A stretch of 64,000 bases of DNA from Terriglobales bacterium (GTDB lineage: Bacteria > Acidobacteriota > Terriglobia > Terriglobales > Acidobacteriaceae). Positions 1 through 7,713 of the stretch are shown here, in pieces (position 1 is the first letter of the stretch; every line of letters begins with the position of its first letter). The notes below the pieces were generated by a model, which saw only the letters and a list, made by a program, of their open reading frames with translations, was not told where the DNA came from and made no database searches. The translations under genes were made by a program, and so were the position numbers. The stretch covers positions 186,001-250,000 of the forward strand of contig JAICWP010000006.1 in NCBI GenBank assembly GCA_025934735.1, in the 5' to 3' direction.

Positions 1-926
1 TCGAGCGGATTTTCGTCCTGAGCGTAGCGCGCCTGCTTGATAGAGAGCTTCCCTTCCGAGGTGAAGAGCAGGCCGTGGCGGGCGGCGCGCGTGGGCAGGA
101 CGCAGTCCATCATGTCCACGCCCATGGCGGCGTACTGCACAATCTCTTCCGGCGTGCCCACGCCCATCAGGTAGCGGGGGCGGTCTTCCGGCAAATGAGG
201 CAGCGTGGCAGCGACGATTTCCTCAGTCGCAGCCCGCGGCTCGCCCACGCTCAGCCCGCCGATGGCATACCCGGGAACATCTATCTCCACGGTCCGCGCC
301 GCCGATTCGCGGCGCAGGTCAGGGTGCATGCCGCCCTGGACGATGCCGAAGAGAGCTTGGTGGCTGTCAGCCGCCGGCCATGGTACCTCTCCCTTATGCT
401 CCTCAAAGTAGCGCTTGCTGCGCTCCGCCCAGCGCAGCGTCAGTTCCATGGAGGCGCGGGCGCGCTGGCGATCGGCGGGATATTCGGTGCACTCGTCGAA
501 GGCCATGATGATGTCGGCTCCGAGGGCGATCTGGGCCGCAGTAGCCGTTTCCGGGCTCAGAAAATGAGACGAGCCATCCAGATGTGAGCGAAAAGCCACG
601 CCTTCCTCGCTCACTTTGCGCAGATCGCTGAGGCTGAAAACCTGGTAGCCGCCGGAGTCGGTAAGGATCGCGCGGGGCCAGGACATGAAACGATGCAAGC
701 CGCCCAGCTTGCGCACCTGCTCCACCCCCGGACGCAGGTAGAGGTGGTAGGTGTTGCTGAGCAGGATTTCGACGCCCAGATCCTCCAGCACATCCTGGGG
801 CACACCTTTGACGTTGGCGAGCGTGCCTACCGGCATGAAGACCGGTGTTTCCACCACACCGTGAGAGGTGAGCAACCGCCCAGCGCGCGCGGAGCCGAGG
901 CGAGCGTGGATGTCGAAGAAAGACAC
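1..926 (-). CDS. tgt: Queuine tRNA-ribosyltransferase, 3' part cut by window edge
   Basis: This enzyme exchanges guanine 34 of GUN-anticodon tRNAs for the queuosine precursor. The visible 308 codons show the family hallmarks: the SGGYQVFSL stretch, the catalytic AFDEC motif, [16 protein letters not shown], and MDCVLPTR near the end. The zinc-binding Cys/His residues of the C-terminus would lie beyond the left edge. A TGA stop abuts the GTG at 926, so GTG 926 is the earliest possible start, giving an N-terminus MSFFDIHAR. No good Shine-Dalgarno sequence is visible before it. It is transcribed leftward, like the three genes after it. Confidence 0.93.
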   Translation of the reverse strand, partial: MSFFDIHARLGSARAGRLLTSHGVVETPVFMPVGTLANVKGVPQDVLEDLGVEILLSNTYHLYLRPGVEQVRKLGGLHRFMSWPRAILTDSGGYQVFSLSDLRKVSEEGVAFRSHLDGSSHFLSPETATAAQIALGADIIMAFDECTEYPADRQRARASMELTLRWAERSKRYFEEHKGEVPWPAADSHQALFGIVQGGMHPDLRRESAARTVEIDVPGYAIGGLSVGEPRAATEEIVAATLPHLPEDRPRYLMGVGTPEEIVQYAAMGVDMMDCVLPTRAARHGLLFTSEGKLSIKQARYAQDENPL

Positions 927-1146
927 TCAGGAGGAATTGTAGCGAAAGGTCCGCGAGCAATTAGCACTTAGCGGTTGAACGCGGCCGCTAACCCCAAAGC
1001 CGAAAGGGCACGCAAGCGAGATGGTAGGAGCACGATTCCTACCATCTGTGTGGACCAAGTTCGCGGAACCCGTGTGGGGGCGGAGCTGTGCTCCGCCCAT
1101 GGATGGGGCAAAGCCCCGCCCCCATGCGAGCTGCAAGGGTGTCCAG
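927..1146. repeat. Intergenic hairpin cluster between tgt and the DinB-like gene
   Basis: No gene is seen here. Positions 1020-1046 form a perfect 10-bp stem with a 7-nt loop (GATGGTAGGA pairing with TCCTACCATC). Directly after it, 1078-1130 holds further GC hairpins of the type GGGGCaaaGCCCC. The same kind of hairpin recurs at 3289-3357. The cluster looks like a composite REP/BIME-type element rather than a terminator, because there is no T run. Confidence 0.55.
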
Positions 1147-1692
1147 CTAGCTGGCCAGGGCGCGCAGTTCGGGCAGGCGCTGCCGCATCTGCTCCAGATG
1201 GTGACGCTCGTGTCCGGCAAGGATGTAGAGCAGGGCACGGACCGAGACTTCCTTGCCGTCGGCCTTGCCGCGGCGGGCGAGGGCTTCCGCAGTCCAGCTG
1301 CGAAACAGGGCCAGGTTGGCGCGGCGCAGGTGCTCGAGCTCCTCAGCCAGGTCTTTCACCGTACGCTCGGTGAAATTTGATTCGCGCATGTAGTCGTCCT
1401 GGTCCCAGCCCGGCAGAGGCTGGGCGTCGGCACGGGCAAATCGCAAGGCGCGGCAGGAGAGAATGCGTTCGGCTTCGGAAAGATGCCCGATCACTTCCTT
1501 GAAGTTCCATTCCCCAGGCTTGCGCCGGGAACTTGCGTCGTGCTCCGAAAGCGGGCGCACGAAGGCGAGCGTATCTTCAATCTGCTTTTCGAGAAGATCC
1601 ACGATGTCGCCCTCGGGCACGCGCCGGATGTAGGTTTCGTGAGAAGGCGAGTATTCCGAAGCTTGCGGGCGGATGGTGCGGAAGCTGGACAT
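1147..1692 (-). CDS. DinB/YfiT-superfamily protein (putative metal-dependent thiol transferase fold)
   Basis: This 181-residue protein belongs to the DinB four-helix bundle superfamily. The metal-binding histidine pattern is visible: a first His in VIGHLSEAE near residue 70 and a second cluster HERHHLEQM near residue 160. These match the usual three-His site. Family members include bacillithiol S-transferases and uncharacterised detoxification proteins, so the reaction cannot be named. The length is normal for the family. ATG 1692 is used as the start, with only a weak ribosome-binding site. A second, more divergent DinB-fold gene lies at 40730-41305. Confidence 0.85.
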   Translation of the reverse strand: MSSFRTIRPQASEYSPSHETYIRRVPEGDIVDLLEKQIEDTLAFVRPLSEHDASSRRKPGEWNFKEVIGHLSEAERILSCRALRFARADAQPLPGWDQDDYMRESNFTERTVKDLAEELEHLRRANLALFRSWTAEALARRGKADGKEVSVRALLYILAGHERHHLEQMRQRLPELRALAS

Positions 1693-1823
1693 GGAGAAGC
1701 ATTCTACCGCGATGAGGCCGCGCTTTTGCCGCTGAGTAGCAAGCGGTCAGCATTCAGCCCGGCTCATACCACCGCCGTGCCATCAACGTTCGGGAGCCAA
1801 ATGCTAAATGCCAGTGCTAATTG

Positions 1824-2666
1824 CTACTCAAGCAGCTTCTGCATCTCCGCATACGTGACGGCACCCTCCAGCGACATGTAGGTGCCGCTCTGCTGTAGTT
1901 CCTGCGCCACGCGGCGCAGCGTGCCCAGTCCGGCCAGCATGGGCTTGGAGCCGAGGCTCACCCGGGCCACTCCCAGGCGCTGCAATTCGGAAATAGACGG
2001 TGAGCCAGGTCCGGCCAGGATGTTGATGGGAAATTTCAAGTCGTTCACGAAACGGGCGATCAGGCCGGGCTCTTTAATACCGGGCAGGAAGATGCAATCG
2101 GCGCCAGCATCGTGAAAGGCGAGGGCACGGCGCAGCGCATGATCGTAGCGTGATTCGGCCGCACCCACCGCATTCAGGTAAACGTCGGTGCGCGCGTTGA
2201 TGACCAGAGGGACGCCGGCCTTGCCGCCCGCTTCGCGCACCGCCTGGATCTCCTCCACCGCCAGGGAAAGGTCAGCAAGCTCAGTGTCGGATTCGTCCTG
2301 GCTGTCTTCCAGGTTCATGCCTATGGCTCCGGCCTCAATCACGGTCTGGGCGGTGTGGGCCGCATCTTCAGGGCGCGAGCCATAGCCGGACTCAACATCG
2401 GCGGTAACCGGCACTTTCACCGTTTTAGCAATCCGGGCCACTACCGCCAGCATTTCCTCGCGCGAGATGCGCTGGCCGTCAGGATAGCCCAGAGAAAACG
2501 CAATACCGGCGCTGCTGGTGGCGACCGCGGGCGCGCCCGCCGCTTCCAACACGCGGGCGCTGGCCACATCCCAACAGTTGGCGAGGACAAGAATCTCCGG
2601 ACCGCGATGGAGCCGGCGGAAGGCAGTGGCAAACGTTTTTTGCTGGTCAATGTTCATGTTGGCCAT
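1824..2666 (-). CDS. PEP mutase / isocitrate lyase superfamily enzyme
   Basis: This is a 280-residue (beta/alpha)8-barrel enzyme of the PEP mutase/isocitrate lyase superfamily. Visible signatures are the N-terminal LANCWDVASARVLE, TADVESGYG (metal-binding region), GMNLEDS and VINARTDVY. The KKCGH loop of true isocitrate lyases is absent. That points to the oxaloacetate hydrolase / 2-methylisocitrate lyase-like or phosphonate C-C hydrolase branch rather than the glyoxylate shunt. Substrate unknown. An alternative start is the ATG nine bases downstream (2657). It sits alone between leftward genes. Confidence 0.85.
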   Translation of the reverse strand: MANMNIDQQKTFATAFRRLHRGPEILVLANCWDVASARVLEAAGAPAVATSSAGIAFSLGYPDGQRISREEMLAVVARIAKTVKVPVTADVESGYGSRPEDAAHTAQTVIEAGAIGMNLEDSQDESDTELADLSLAVEEIQAVREAGGKAGVPLVINARTDVYLNAVGAAESRYDHALRRALAFHDAGADCIFLPGIKEPGLIARFVNDLKFPINILAGPGSPSISELQRLGVARVSLGSKPMLAGLGTLRRVAQELQQSGTYMSLEGAVTYAEMQKLLE

Positions 2667-2767
2667 TAGCTTCTAGCAACTGGCACTTAGCCCTGGAAGC
2701 GATTGAATCGAGCAAAACACCTCGGGATTATGCGCGGACTGCAACGGCCAAATGCCGATTGCTCATG

Positions 2768-3160
2768 CTACGTGCTACTTTTAGCTACCCGCTGCATAAA
2801 TTTCCCCAGGCTTACCAGGGCGCGGGTCACGGTGCCAGAACCGATCTCCTGATTGTCATCGCGCGCGCTCACCCGGAAAACATAGAACCGGCCATTGGCG
2901 GATTCGAGAGTGGCCTGCGCCTTGACCAGAGCGCCCACGCCGGTGGCGGCACGGTGCTCGATGTTGATAGCCGTGCCCACGGTAATCTCATCGCCTTCAC
3001 AGTAGGGCTGCAGCGCGCGGAAAGCCGCCACCTCCATCAAGCCAATCATGTGGGGCGTGGAAAAAACAGGCGGCAACGCCGCGTCATGGTGAGTGAGCGT
3101 GTGCTCGAATGCGACCTTCAGATCCGATTCGCCGCGCGCACCAGTGGGAACGGGTTTCAT
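2768..3160 (-). CDS. FlK-like hotdog thioesterase
   Basis: This is a small hotdog-fold protein of about 130 residues. The motif STPHMIGLMEVAA followed by GTAINIEHRAATGVG is characteristic of the fluoroacetyl-CoA thioesterase (FlK)-like family, whose members hydrolyse short acyl-CoAs. I chose ATG 3160 (MKPVPTGARGE) because FlK-like proteins begin close to this point. A TTG at 3178 would add six residues. Neither has a clear Shine-Dalgarno sequence. The natural substrate is not predictable; fluoroacetate is unlikely without context. Confidence 0.8.
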   Translation of the reverse strand: MKPVPTGARGESDLKVAFEHTLTHHDAALPPVFSTPHMIGLMEVAAFRALQPYCEGDEITVGTAINIEHRAATGVGALVKAQATLESANGRFYVFRVSARDDNQEIGSGTVTRALVSLGKFMQRVAKSST

Positions 3161-3178
3161 GGGCAACAAATCTATCAA

Positions 3179-3406
3179 GAGGGAGATGGGACTGCCAAAC
3201 TGCGGATGTGGTAGTTAGTGGTCCGGCGTTGGTCGTTAGTCGCTGCTCGTCGGGTTCGGAAGAACGCGGGTGCGACACTCCGCCAGGAAGGCGGGCCTTT
3301 GACCCGCCCTGGACGGGGCCAAGCCCCGTCCCCACACGGGGGCCAAGCCCCGTCCCCACACCAGTCATTTAGAATGGTGAGCAAGCGCGTGGGGATCATC
3401 GCAACA
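3179..3406. repeat. Intergenic GC-hairpin repeats upstream of mnmG
   Basis: Positions 3289-3357 contain three consecutive GC hairpins: GGCGGG with CCCGCC, then two copies of the GGGGCCAAGCCCCGTCCCC type. These are followed by the trailer CCCACAC. The same design occurs near 1078-1130, and shorter relatives are seen near 5426 and 24703. They lie just before mnmG, whose frame is open through them but almost certainly untranslated. Confidence 0.5.
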
Positions 3407-5398
3407 ATGCAGTTTACGGAACAATACGATGTGGTTGTAGTGGGCGCGGGACACGCCGGATGCGAGGCCGCGATGGCGGCGGCGCGCATGGGACTGCGGA
3501 CGGCGCTGTACACCCTGAACGTGGACCTGATTGCGCAGATGTCGTGCAACCCGGCGGTGGGCGGAATCGCCAAGGGCCACCTGGTGCGGGAGGTGGACGC
3601 GCTGGGCGGCATCATGGGCGAAGTCACCGATGCCGTAGGCATCCAGTTCCGATTGCTAAACACTTCGCGGGGCCCGGCGGTGTGGTCGCCGCGGGCGCAA
3701 TGCGACAAGCAGGCGTACCGCCTAAAGATGCGGGAGGTGCTGGATTCGCAGTCCAATCTGAAGGTCAAGCAGGCAGAAGTGGCCGAGCTAGTGGTGGAAA
3801 CCGCCGACGGCCCAAGGCCGGCGGCTGAGGGCAAACAGCTCATCTGCCGCGGCATCAAGCTTCGCGACGGCCGCACGGTGGGCGCGGGCGCAGTCATCAT
3901 TACCACCGGCACCTTCCTGAACGGGCTGATTCATTGCGGGGAGCAGCAGTACCCCGCAGGACGGAGCGGCGAGCCGCCGTCGGTGCTGCTGGGCGAGTCG
4001 CTGAAGCAGTTGGGGCTGCGCGGCTGCCGGCTGAAGACGGGCACGCCGCCGCGGCTGGACGGCCGCAGCATTGACTGGTCGCGCTTCCAGGCACAGCCGG
4101 GAGACGCCGATCCCACGCCGTTCAGCTTCCGCACGCGGCAGGTGGCCCATGCCGGCTCGCAGGTGCCGTGCTACATCGCTTACACCACCGAAGAAACACA
4201 CCGCATCATCCGTGAAAATGTGCACCGGTCGCCCATGTACAGCGGCCAGATCAAATCGATCGGGCCACGATACTGCCCTTCCATCGAGGACAAAATCGTC
4301 AAGTTCCCGGACAAGGAAACGCACCAGCTGTTCCTGGAGCCGGAGGGCCTGAACACGCACGAGATTTACGTCAATGGCATGAGCACTTCCCTGCCGGTGG
4401 ATGTGCAGCTGGCCATCATCAAGTCGGTGCCCGGGCTGGAGACGGCGGAGATGCTGCGCCCCGGCTACGCCATCGAATACGACTCAATTGACCCCACCGA
4501 GCTGCAGCGCACGCTGGAGACGAAGAAGATCGAGCGCCTGTTCCTGGCCGGGCAGATCAACGGAACCAGCGGGTACGAAGAGGCGGCGTGCCAAGGCATC
4601 ATGGCCGGCATCAACGCGGCCCTGAAGGTGAAGAGCGCGCCGGCGCTGACGCTGGACCGGACCGAAGGCTACACCGCGATCCTGATTGATGACCTGATCA
4701 GTAAGGGCACCAACGAACCTTACCGCATGTTCACCTCGCGGGCAGAGTTCCGGCTGCACCTGAGGATTGACAACGCCGACCGGCGCCTGACGCCGCACGG
4801 CCGCCGCGTGGGCCTGATCTCCGACGCCGCCTGGTCGGATTATGTTGCGAAACAGGACCGCATGGCCGCGCTCAAGCAGTTGCTGGATACAACGCGCGTA
4901 GCCGCTCTGCCGGGGCCGGTGTCGGAGAAGGTGGGCAACGTGGCGGGTGCGACTTTCGCTCAGCTCCTTAAGCGCCCGGAAATAGACATTGTGGAACTGG
5001 CTCCCGTGCTGCGCGAGTTGATGCCGCGCTTCTTTGACACCTGGGTGGGCCCAGACGACTCCGCGGGTGCGGCCGAGCCAAGCTCGGCCCTGCCGGCCAG
5101 CATCCGCAATGAACTGAAGTCGGTGGAAACCGAGATCAAGTACGCCGGCTACCTGGAGCAGCAACAGCGCTCCATTGAGCGCCTAAAGAAGGCCGAGCAG
5201 CGCACCATTCCGGAGTGGTTCGACTACCACAACGTAAGCGGGCTCTCGCGCGAGATGCAGGAGAAGCTGCAGCGGGTGCGGCCACGCACCCTGGGCCAGG
5301 CCAGCCGGATTCCCGGCGTAACCCCGGCAGCTGTGTCCCTGGTCAATGTGTACATTGAAATTCAGGCGCGGCGCGGGCCGGGTTCGTTCCCGGCCTGA
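3407..5398 (+). CDS. mnmG: tRNA uridine-5-carboxymethylaminomethyl modification enzyme MnmG (GidA)
   Basis: MnmG works with the GTPase MnmE to place the cmnm5 group on the wobble uridine of tRNAs, using FAD, NADH and methylene-tetrahydrofolate. The N-terminal FAD-binding motif [13 protein letters not shown], then [37 protein letters not shown] and [17 protein letters not shown]-type blocks are all present. The predicted 663 residues are slightly longer than usual (about 620-640), with insertions in the C-terminal tRNA-binding region near residue 560. ATG 3407 gives the classical [13 protein letters not shown] start. ATG 3374 in the same frame is possible. No mnmE is seen in the window. Confidence 0.95.
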   Translation: MQFTEQYDVVVVGAGHAGCEAAMAAARMGLRTALYTLNVDLIAQMSCNPAVGGIAKGHLVREVDALGGIMGEVTDAVGIQFRLLNTSRGPAVWSPRAQCDKQAYRLKMREVLDSQSNLKVKQAEVAELVVETADGPRPAAEGKQLICRGIKLRDGRTVGAGAVIITTGTFLNGLIHCGEQQYPAGRSGEPPSVLLGESLKQLGLRGCRLKTGTPPRLDGRSIDWSRFQAQPGDADPTPFSFRTRQVAHAGSQVPCYIAYTTEETHRIIRENVHRSPMYSGQIKSIGPRYCPSIEDKIVKFPDKETHQLFLEPEGLNTHEIYVNGMSTSLPVDVQLAIIKSVPGLETAEMLRPGYAIEYDSIDPTELQRTLETKKIERLFLAGQINGTSGYEEAACQGIMAGINAALKVKSAPALTLDRTEGYTAILIDDLISKGTNEPYRMFTSRAEFRLHLRIDNADRRLTPHGRRVGLISDAAWSDYVAKQDRMAALKQLLDTTRVAALPGPVSEKVGNVAGATFAQLLKRPEIDIVELAPVLRELMPRFFDTWVGPDDSAGAAEPSSALPASIRNELKSVETEIKYAGYLEQQQRSIERLKKAEQRTIPEWFDYHNVSGLSREMQEKLQRVRPRTLGQASRIPGVTPAAVSLVNVYIEIQARRGPGSFPA

Positions 5399-5568
5399 AA
5401 CGCCCGTTTTGCCGATTCTGCCTGGGCGAAGCCCGGGCCCACACAGGCTGACCCTGGCCTGCTGCCCTGAAAAAGGTGCAGGACATCCCGCCCAAATGGC
5501 CGCCAATCCTACGGTTCAAGACTATCCGCGAGGGCTACTCACCCGTCGCCAAAATAAGGAGAATTGGT

Positions 5569-5973
5569 ATGCAATCGTTGTTTTCAAAATTTGCCAGCAT
5601 GGGCGTGCTGGCCCTGGGATTGGCCCTGGTACCGGCGACCCTGCCGGCGCAGACCAGCAGCGCCGCCGGAAGTGGTAATCAGGCCACCGCGCCGGCGCCG
5701 AGCCAGAACGGCAACGCGGCGAACAGCGCCAATAGCGACCAGAATGGCAACGCCGTGAACCCCAACAACAATCCGAATCAGGCCGCGGTACCGCCGGCGG
5801 GCACCGCCAGTACCAACAACACGAACGGCAACCATGGCGGCGGGGGCTGGGGTCTGTGGGGCCTGGTCGGACTGCTGGGATTGTTCGGGCTGGCAAAGGG
5901 GCGCGGACGCGCCACCAGCTACGTCGAGACTCGCGATCGCGACCGCGATATCAACGATCGGCGCGTAGCCTAA
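5569..5973 (+). CDS. Secreted low-complexity protein with C-terminal WGxxGxxG motif
   Basis: This 134-residue protein is predicted. It starts at ATG 5569 behind a good ribosome-binding site (AAGGAG, 5556-5561). An N-terminal signal peptide (about residues 1-27, ending ALPATLPAQ-like) is followed by a low-complexity Asn/Ala/Gln/Gly linker. A single hydrophobic segment GGWGLWGLVGLLGLFGLA and an Arg/Asp-rich tail (RDRDRDINDRR) close the protein. The tail matches the WGxxGxxG type of C-terminal membrane-anchor or sorting signals described in several environmental phyla. Function unknown. A strong terminator follows directly. Confidence 0.8.
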   Translation: MQSLFSKFASMGVLALGLALVPATLPAQTSSAAGSGNQATAPAPSQNGNAANSANSDQNGNAVNPNNNPNQAAVPPAGTASTNNTNGNHGGGGWGLWGLVGLLGLFGLAKGRGRATSYVETRDRDRDINDRRVA

Positions 5974-5993
5974 ACGCGCGGCAAAACGGAAAA

Positions 5994-6023
5994 GGCATCA
6001 GGGCACGCGCCTGATGCCTTTTT
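5994..6023 (+). terminator. Intrinsic terminator after the WGxxGxxG gene
   Basis: A perfect 9-bp stem GGCATCAGG / CCTGATGCC with a 7-nt loop is followed by TTTTT. On the opposite strand the stem is preceded by a run of A, so it may also serve the converging fmdB-like gene. Confidence 0.85.
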
Positions 6024-6057
6024 AACTTTCAGCTCGGGCGTGGTCAGCTCTCCGGAG

Positions 6058-6345
6058 TCAGCTCTTCTTCTTCTCCGCTTTGGGCTTCGATTCCTTCTTG
6101 TCTTCTTTGGTTTCGGTCTTGGTTTCGGCCTTGGAGCCGCCGTCGGTGCCGGAGCTCGCCGATGACTTGCGGGCGTAATCGGTAACGTACCAACCGGAGC
6201 CCTTGAACTGCACCGCCGGCGCATGCAGCACCTGCTCGACTTTGCCCTTGCACTCGGGACAAGCGGTCACCGGCTTGTCAGAGAACTTCTGGATACGCTC
6301 AAAACGATGCCCGCACTTCTTGCATTGGTACTCGTAAAGTGGCAC
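6058..6345 (-). CDS. FmdB-type zinc ribbon protein
   Basis: This 95-residue protein starts MPLYEYQCKKCGHRFE, the hallmark of the FmdB/CxxC_CxxC_SSSS zinc ribbon family. The four zinc ligands are two CxxC pairs (CKKC near residue 8 and CPEC near residue 34). A GSGWYVTDY block follows, and then a highly charged Lys/Glu/Ser tail. Members are found in most bacteria; the name derives from a putative regulator of formamidase or methylamidase genes, but the true role is unclear. It converges with the preceding gene over a shared terminator. Confidence 0.9.
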   Translation of the reverse strand: MPLYEYQCKKCGHRFERIQKFSDKPVTACPECKGKVEQVLHAPAVQFKGSGWYVTDYARKSSASSGTDGGSKAETKTETKEDKKESKPKAEKKKS

Positions 6346-6468
6346 CCCGACTCCTGCCAGCGAGAGATTCTGCTTGTGATTCTAGGGTGGGGGTGGCGGA
6401 ACGTCAATTGGGAGGCGGTTTCCGCCAACTCACAGCGGCTGGGCTCAGTGCCGGTGTAGACTCGGGCC

Positions 6469-7320
6469 ATGAGCGATGGGGAGAACAACGCGGCGCTGTT
6501 TCTGGTGGGCACGCCCATCGGCAATCTGGAGGACATTACGCTGCGCGCCCTGCGCACGCTCAAAGAGGTTGACCTGATCGCCTGCGAAGACACCCGGCAG
6601 ACGCAAAAGCTGCTGGCCCACTACAACGTCGGCACGCCGACTATCAGTTACCACGAACACAACGAGATGACGCGCTCGGCGGAGCTGGTGAAGAAGCTGG
6701 AGGAAGGCGCGCGGGTGGCGCTGGTCACCGATGCGGGCATGCCGGGCATCTCAGACCCCGGTTACCGTCTGATCGCGCTGGCCATTCGTCACCATATTCC
6801 CGTGGTGCCTATTCCGGGTCCGGCGGCATTTCTGGCGGCGCTGGTGGCCAGCGGATTGCCTACCGATTCCTTTCGCTTCAGCGGCTTTTTGCCGGCCAAA
6901 CAGGGGCAAAGGCGCGAGCTGCTGGAGAGCATCCGGGAATCGCCGCGCACGCAGGTGTTTTACGAGGCGCCGCACCGGATTAGCGAAGCGCTGGAAGACG
7001 TAGTGGCGGTGCTAGGTCCGGATCGCCCGGTGGTCATAGCCCGGGAAGTCACAAAGATGCATGAGGAATTCCTTCGTGGACGGGCGGAAGAGGTTCGGGA
7101 TGCCGCAGAGTTCCGCGAGTTGAAAGGTGAGATCACGCTGCTGATCGGCAAAGCGGAGGCCGGCGCTCGTCCCGCAGCAGGGACGCCGGCGGTTCGCGAG
7201 CGCTTTCGTCAGATTGTGGCCCAGGAGAAGCTGGATGAAAAAGCAGCGCTGAAAAAGGTGGCGAAGGAATTGGGCCTTTCCCGCAGTGAGGCGTACCGCG
7301 AACTACAACGCAGCAAGTAA
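6469..7320 (+). CDS. rsmI: 16S rRNA (cytidine1402-2'-O)-methyltransferase RsmI
   Basis: RsmI methylates the 2'-O of C1402 in the ribosomal decoding centre using S-adenosylmethionine. The 283-residue sequence carries the tetrapyrrole-methylase fold signatures: LFLVGTPIGNLEDIT at the start, IACEDTRQTQKLL, ALVTDAGMPGISDPG, IPGPAAFLAAL and FYEAPHRI. The C-terminal helical domain common to the family ends in SRSEAYREL. Start ATG 6469 follows the previous divergent gene by about 120 bp. Confidence 0.95.
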   Translation: MSDGENNAALFLVGTPIGNLEDITLRALRTLKEVDLIACEDTRQTQKLLAHYNVGTPTISYHEHNEMTRSAELVKKLEEGARVALVTDAGMPGISDPGYRLIALAIRHHIPVVPIPGPAAFLAALVASGLPTDSFRFSGFLPAKQGQRRELLESIRESPRTQVFYEAPHRISEALEDVVAVLGPDRPVVIAREVTKMHEEFLRGRAEEVRDAAEFRELKGEITLLIGKAEAGARPAAGTPAVRERFRQIVAQEKLDEKAALKKVAKELGLSRSEAYRELQRSK

Positions 7321-7713
7321 CAGGACCTTGGCCGAGGAACGCTTGTGGAATGCTCCTGGTCTATCCACACCTCCCGCTTTAAGGCTAAACGGGGCTACCG
7401 TCAGTCCGTGTCCTATCACGAAGGAATCAAAAGGGACGCTGGCTTAGCGGATAGCCGTTTGATGACTCTGCACGGGTCACTTGTTCGGTACTGGTTACCC
7501 TGCTGGACCAGCGTGCTATGCCTCCCGTAACTGTCTATCAACCGTCATTCCCACATCTAACCTCTTGCAAGTCAGCAATTTGGAACCGCGCTATAGAAAG
7601 CGTATGGCTTGATAGCAAGAGGGCACTTGAAGTTTGCCGTGAGGCGGCGGAACAGCTAAGCTGTGGAGGGAATTCCTCCGCTGCGCGGGACTGGAGGCGC
7701 CACCCAGAAACGC
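7321..7713 (+). other. Long untranslated leader before the GGDEF/HD-GYP gene
   Basis: No convincing gene lies in this stretch of nearly 400 bases. It contains several local hairpins around 7380-7470, for example ACGG-loop-CCGT, CGTG-loop-CACG and GGCT-loop-AGCC, and also the strings GGCTAAAC and GGGACGC. It could be a structured leader for the cyclic-di-GMP gene downstream, but I could not fit it to a known riboswitch class. Confidence 0.3.

Noticed and set aside
1824-2666. Isocitrate lyase (aceA)
   Set aside because: The protein is too short and lacks the KKCGH catalytic loop.
7371-7470. Cyclic-di-GMP-I (GEMM) riboswitch
   Set aside because: GGCTAAAC and GGGACGC strings occur, but they are about 45 nt apart without the required closing hairpin and GAAA tetraloop.
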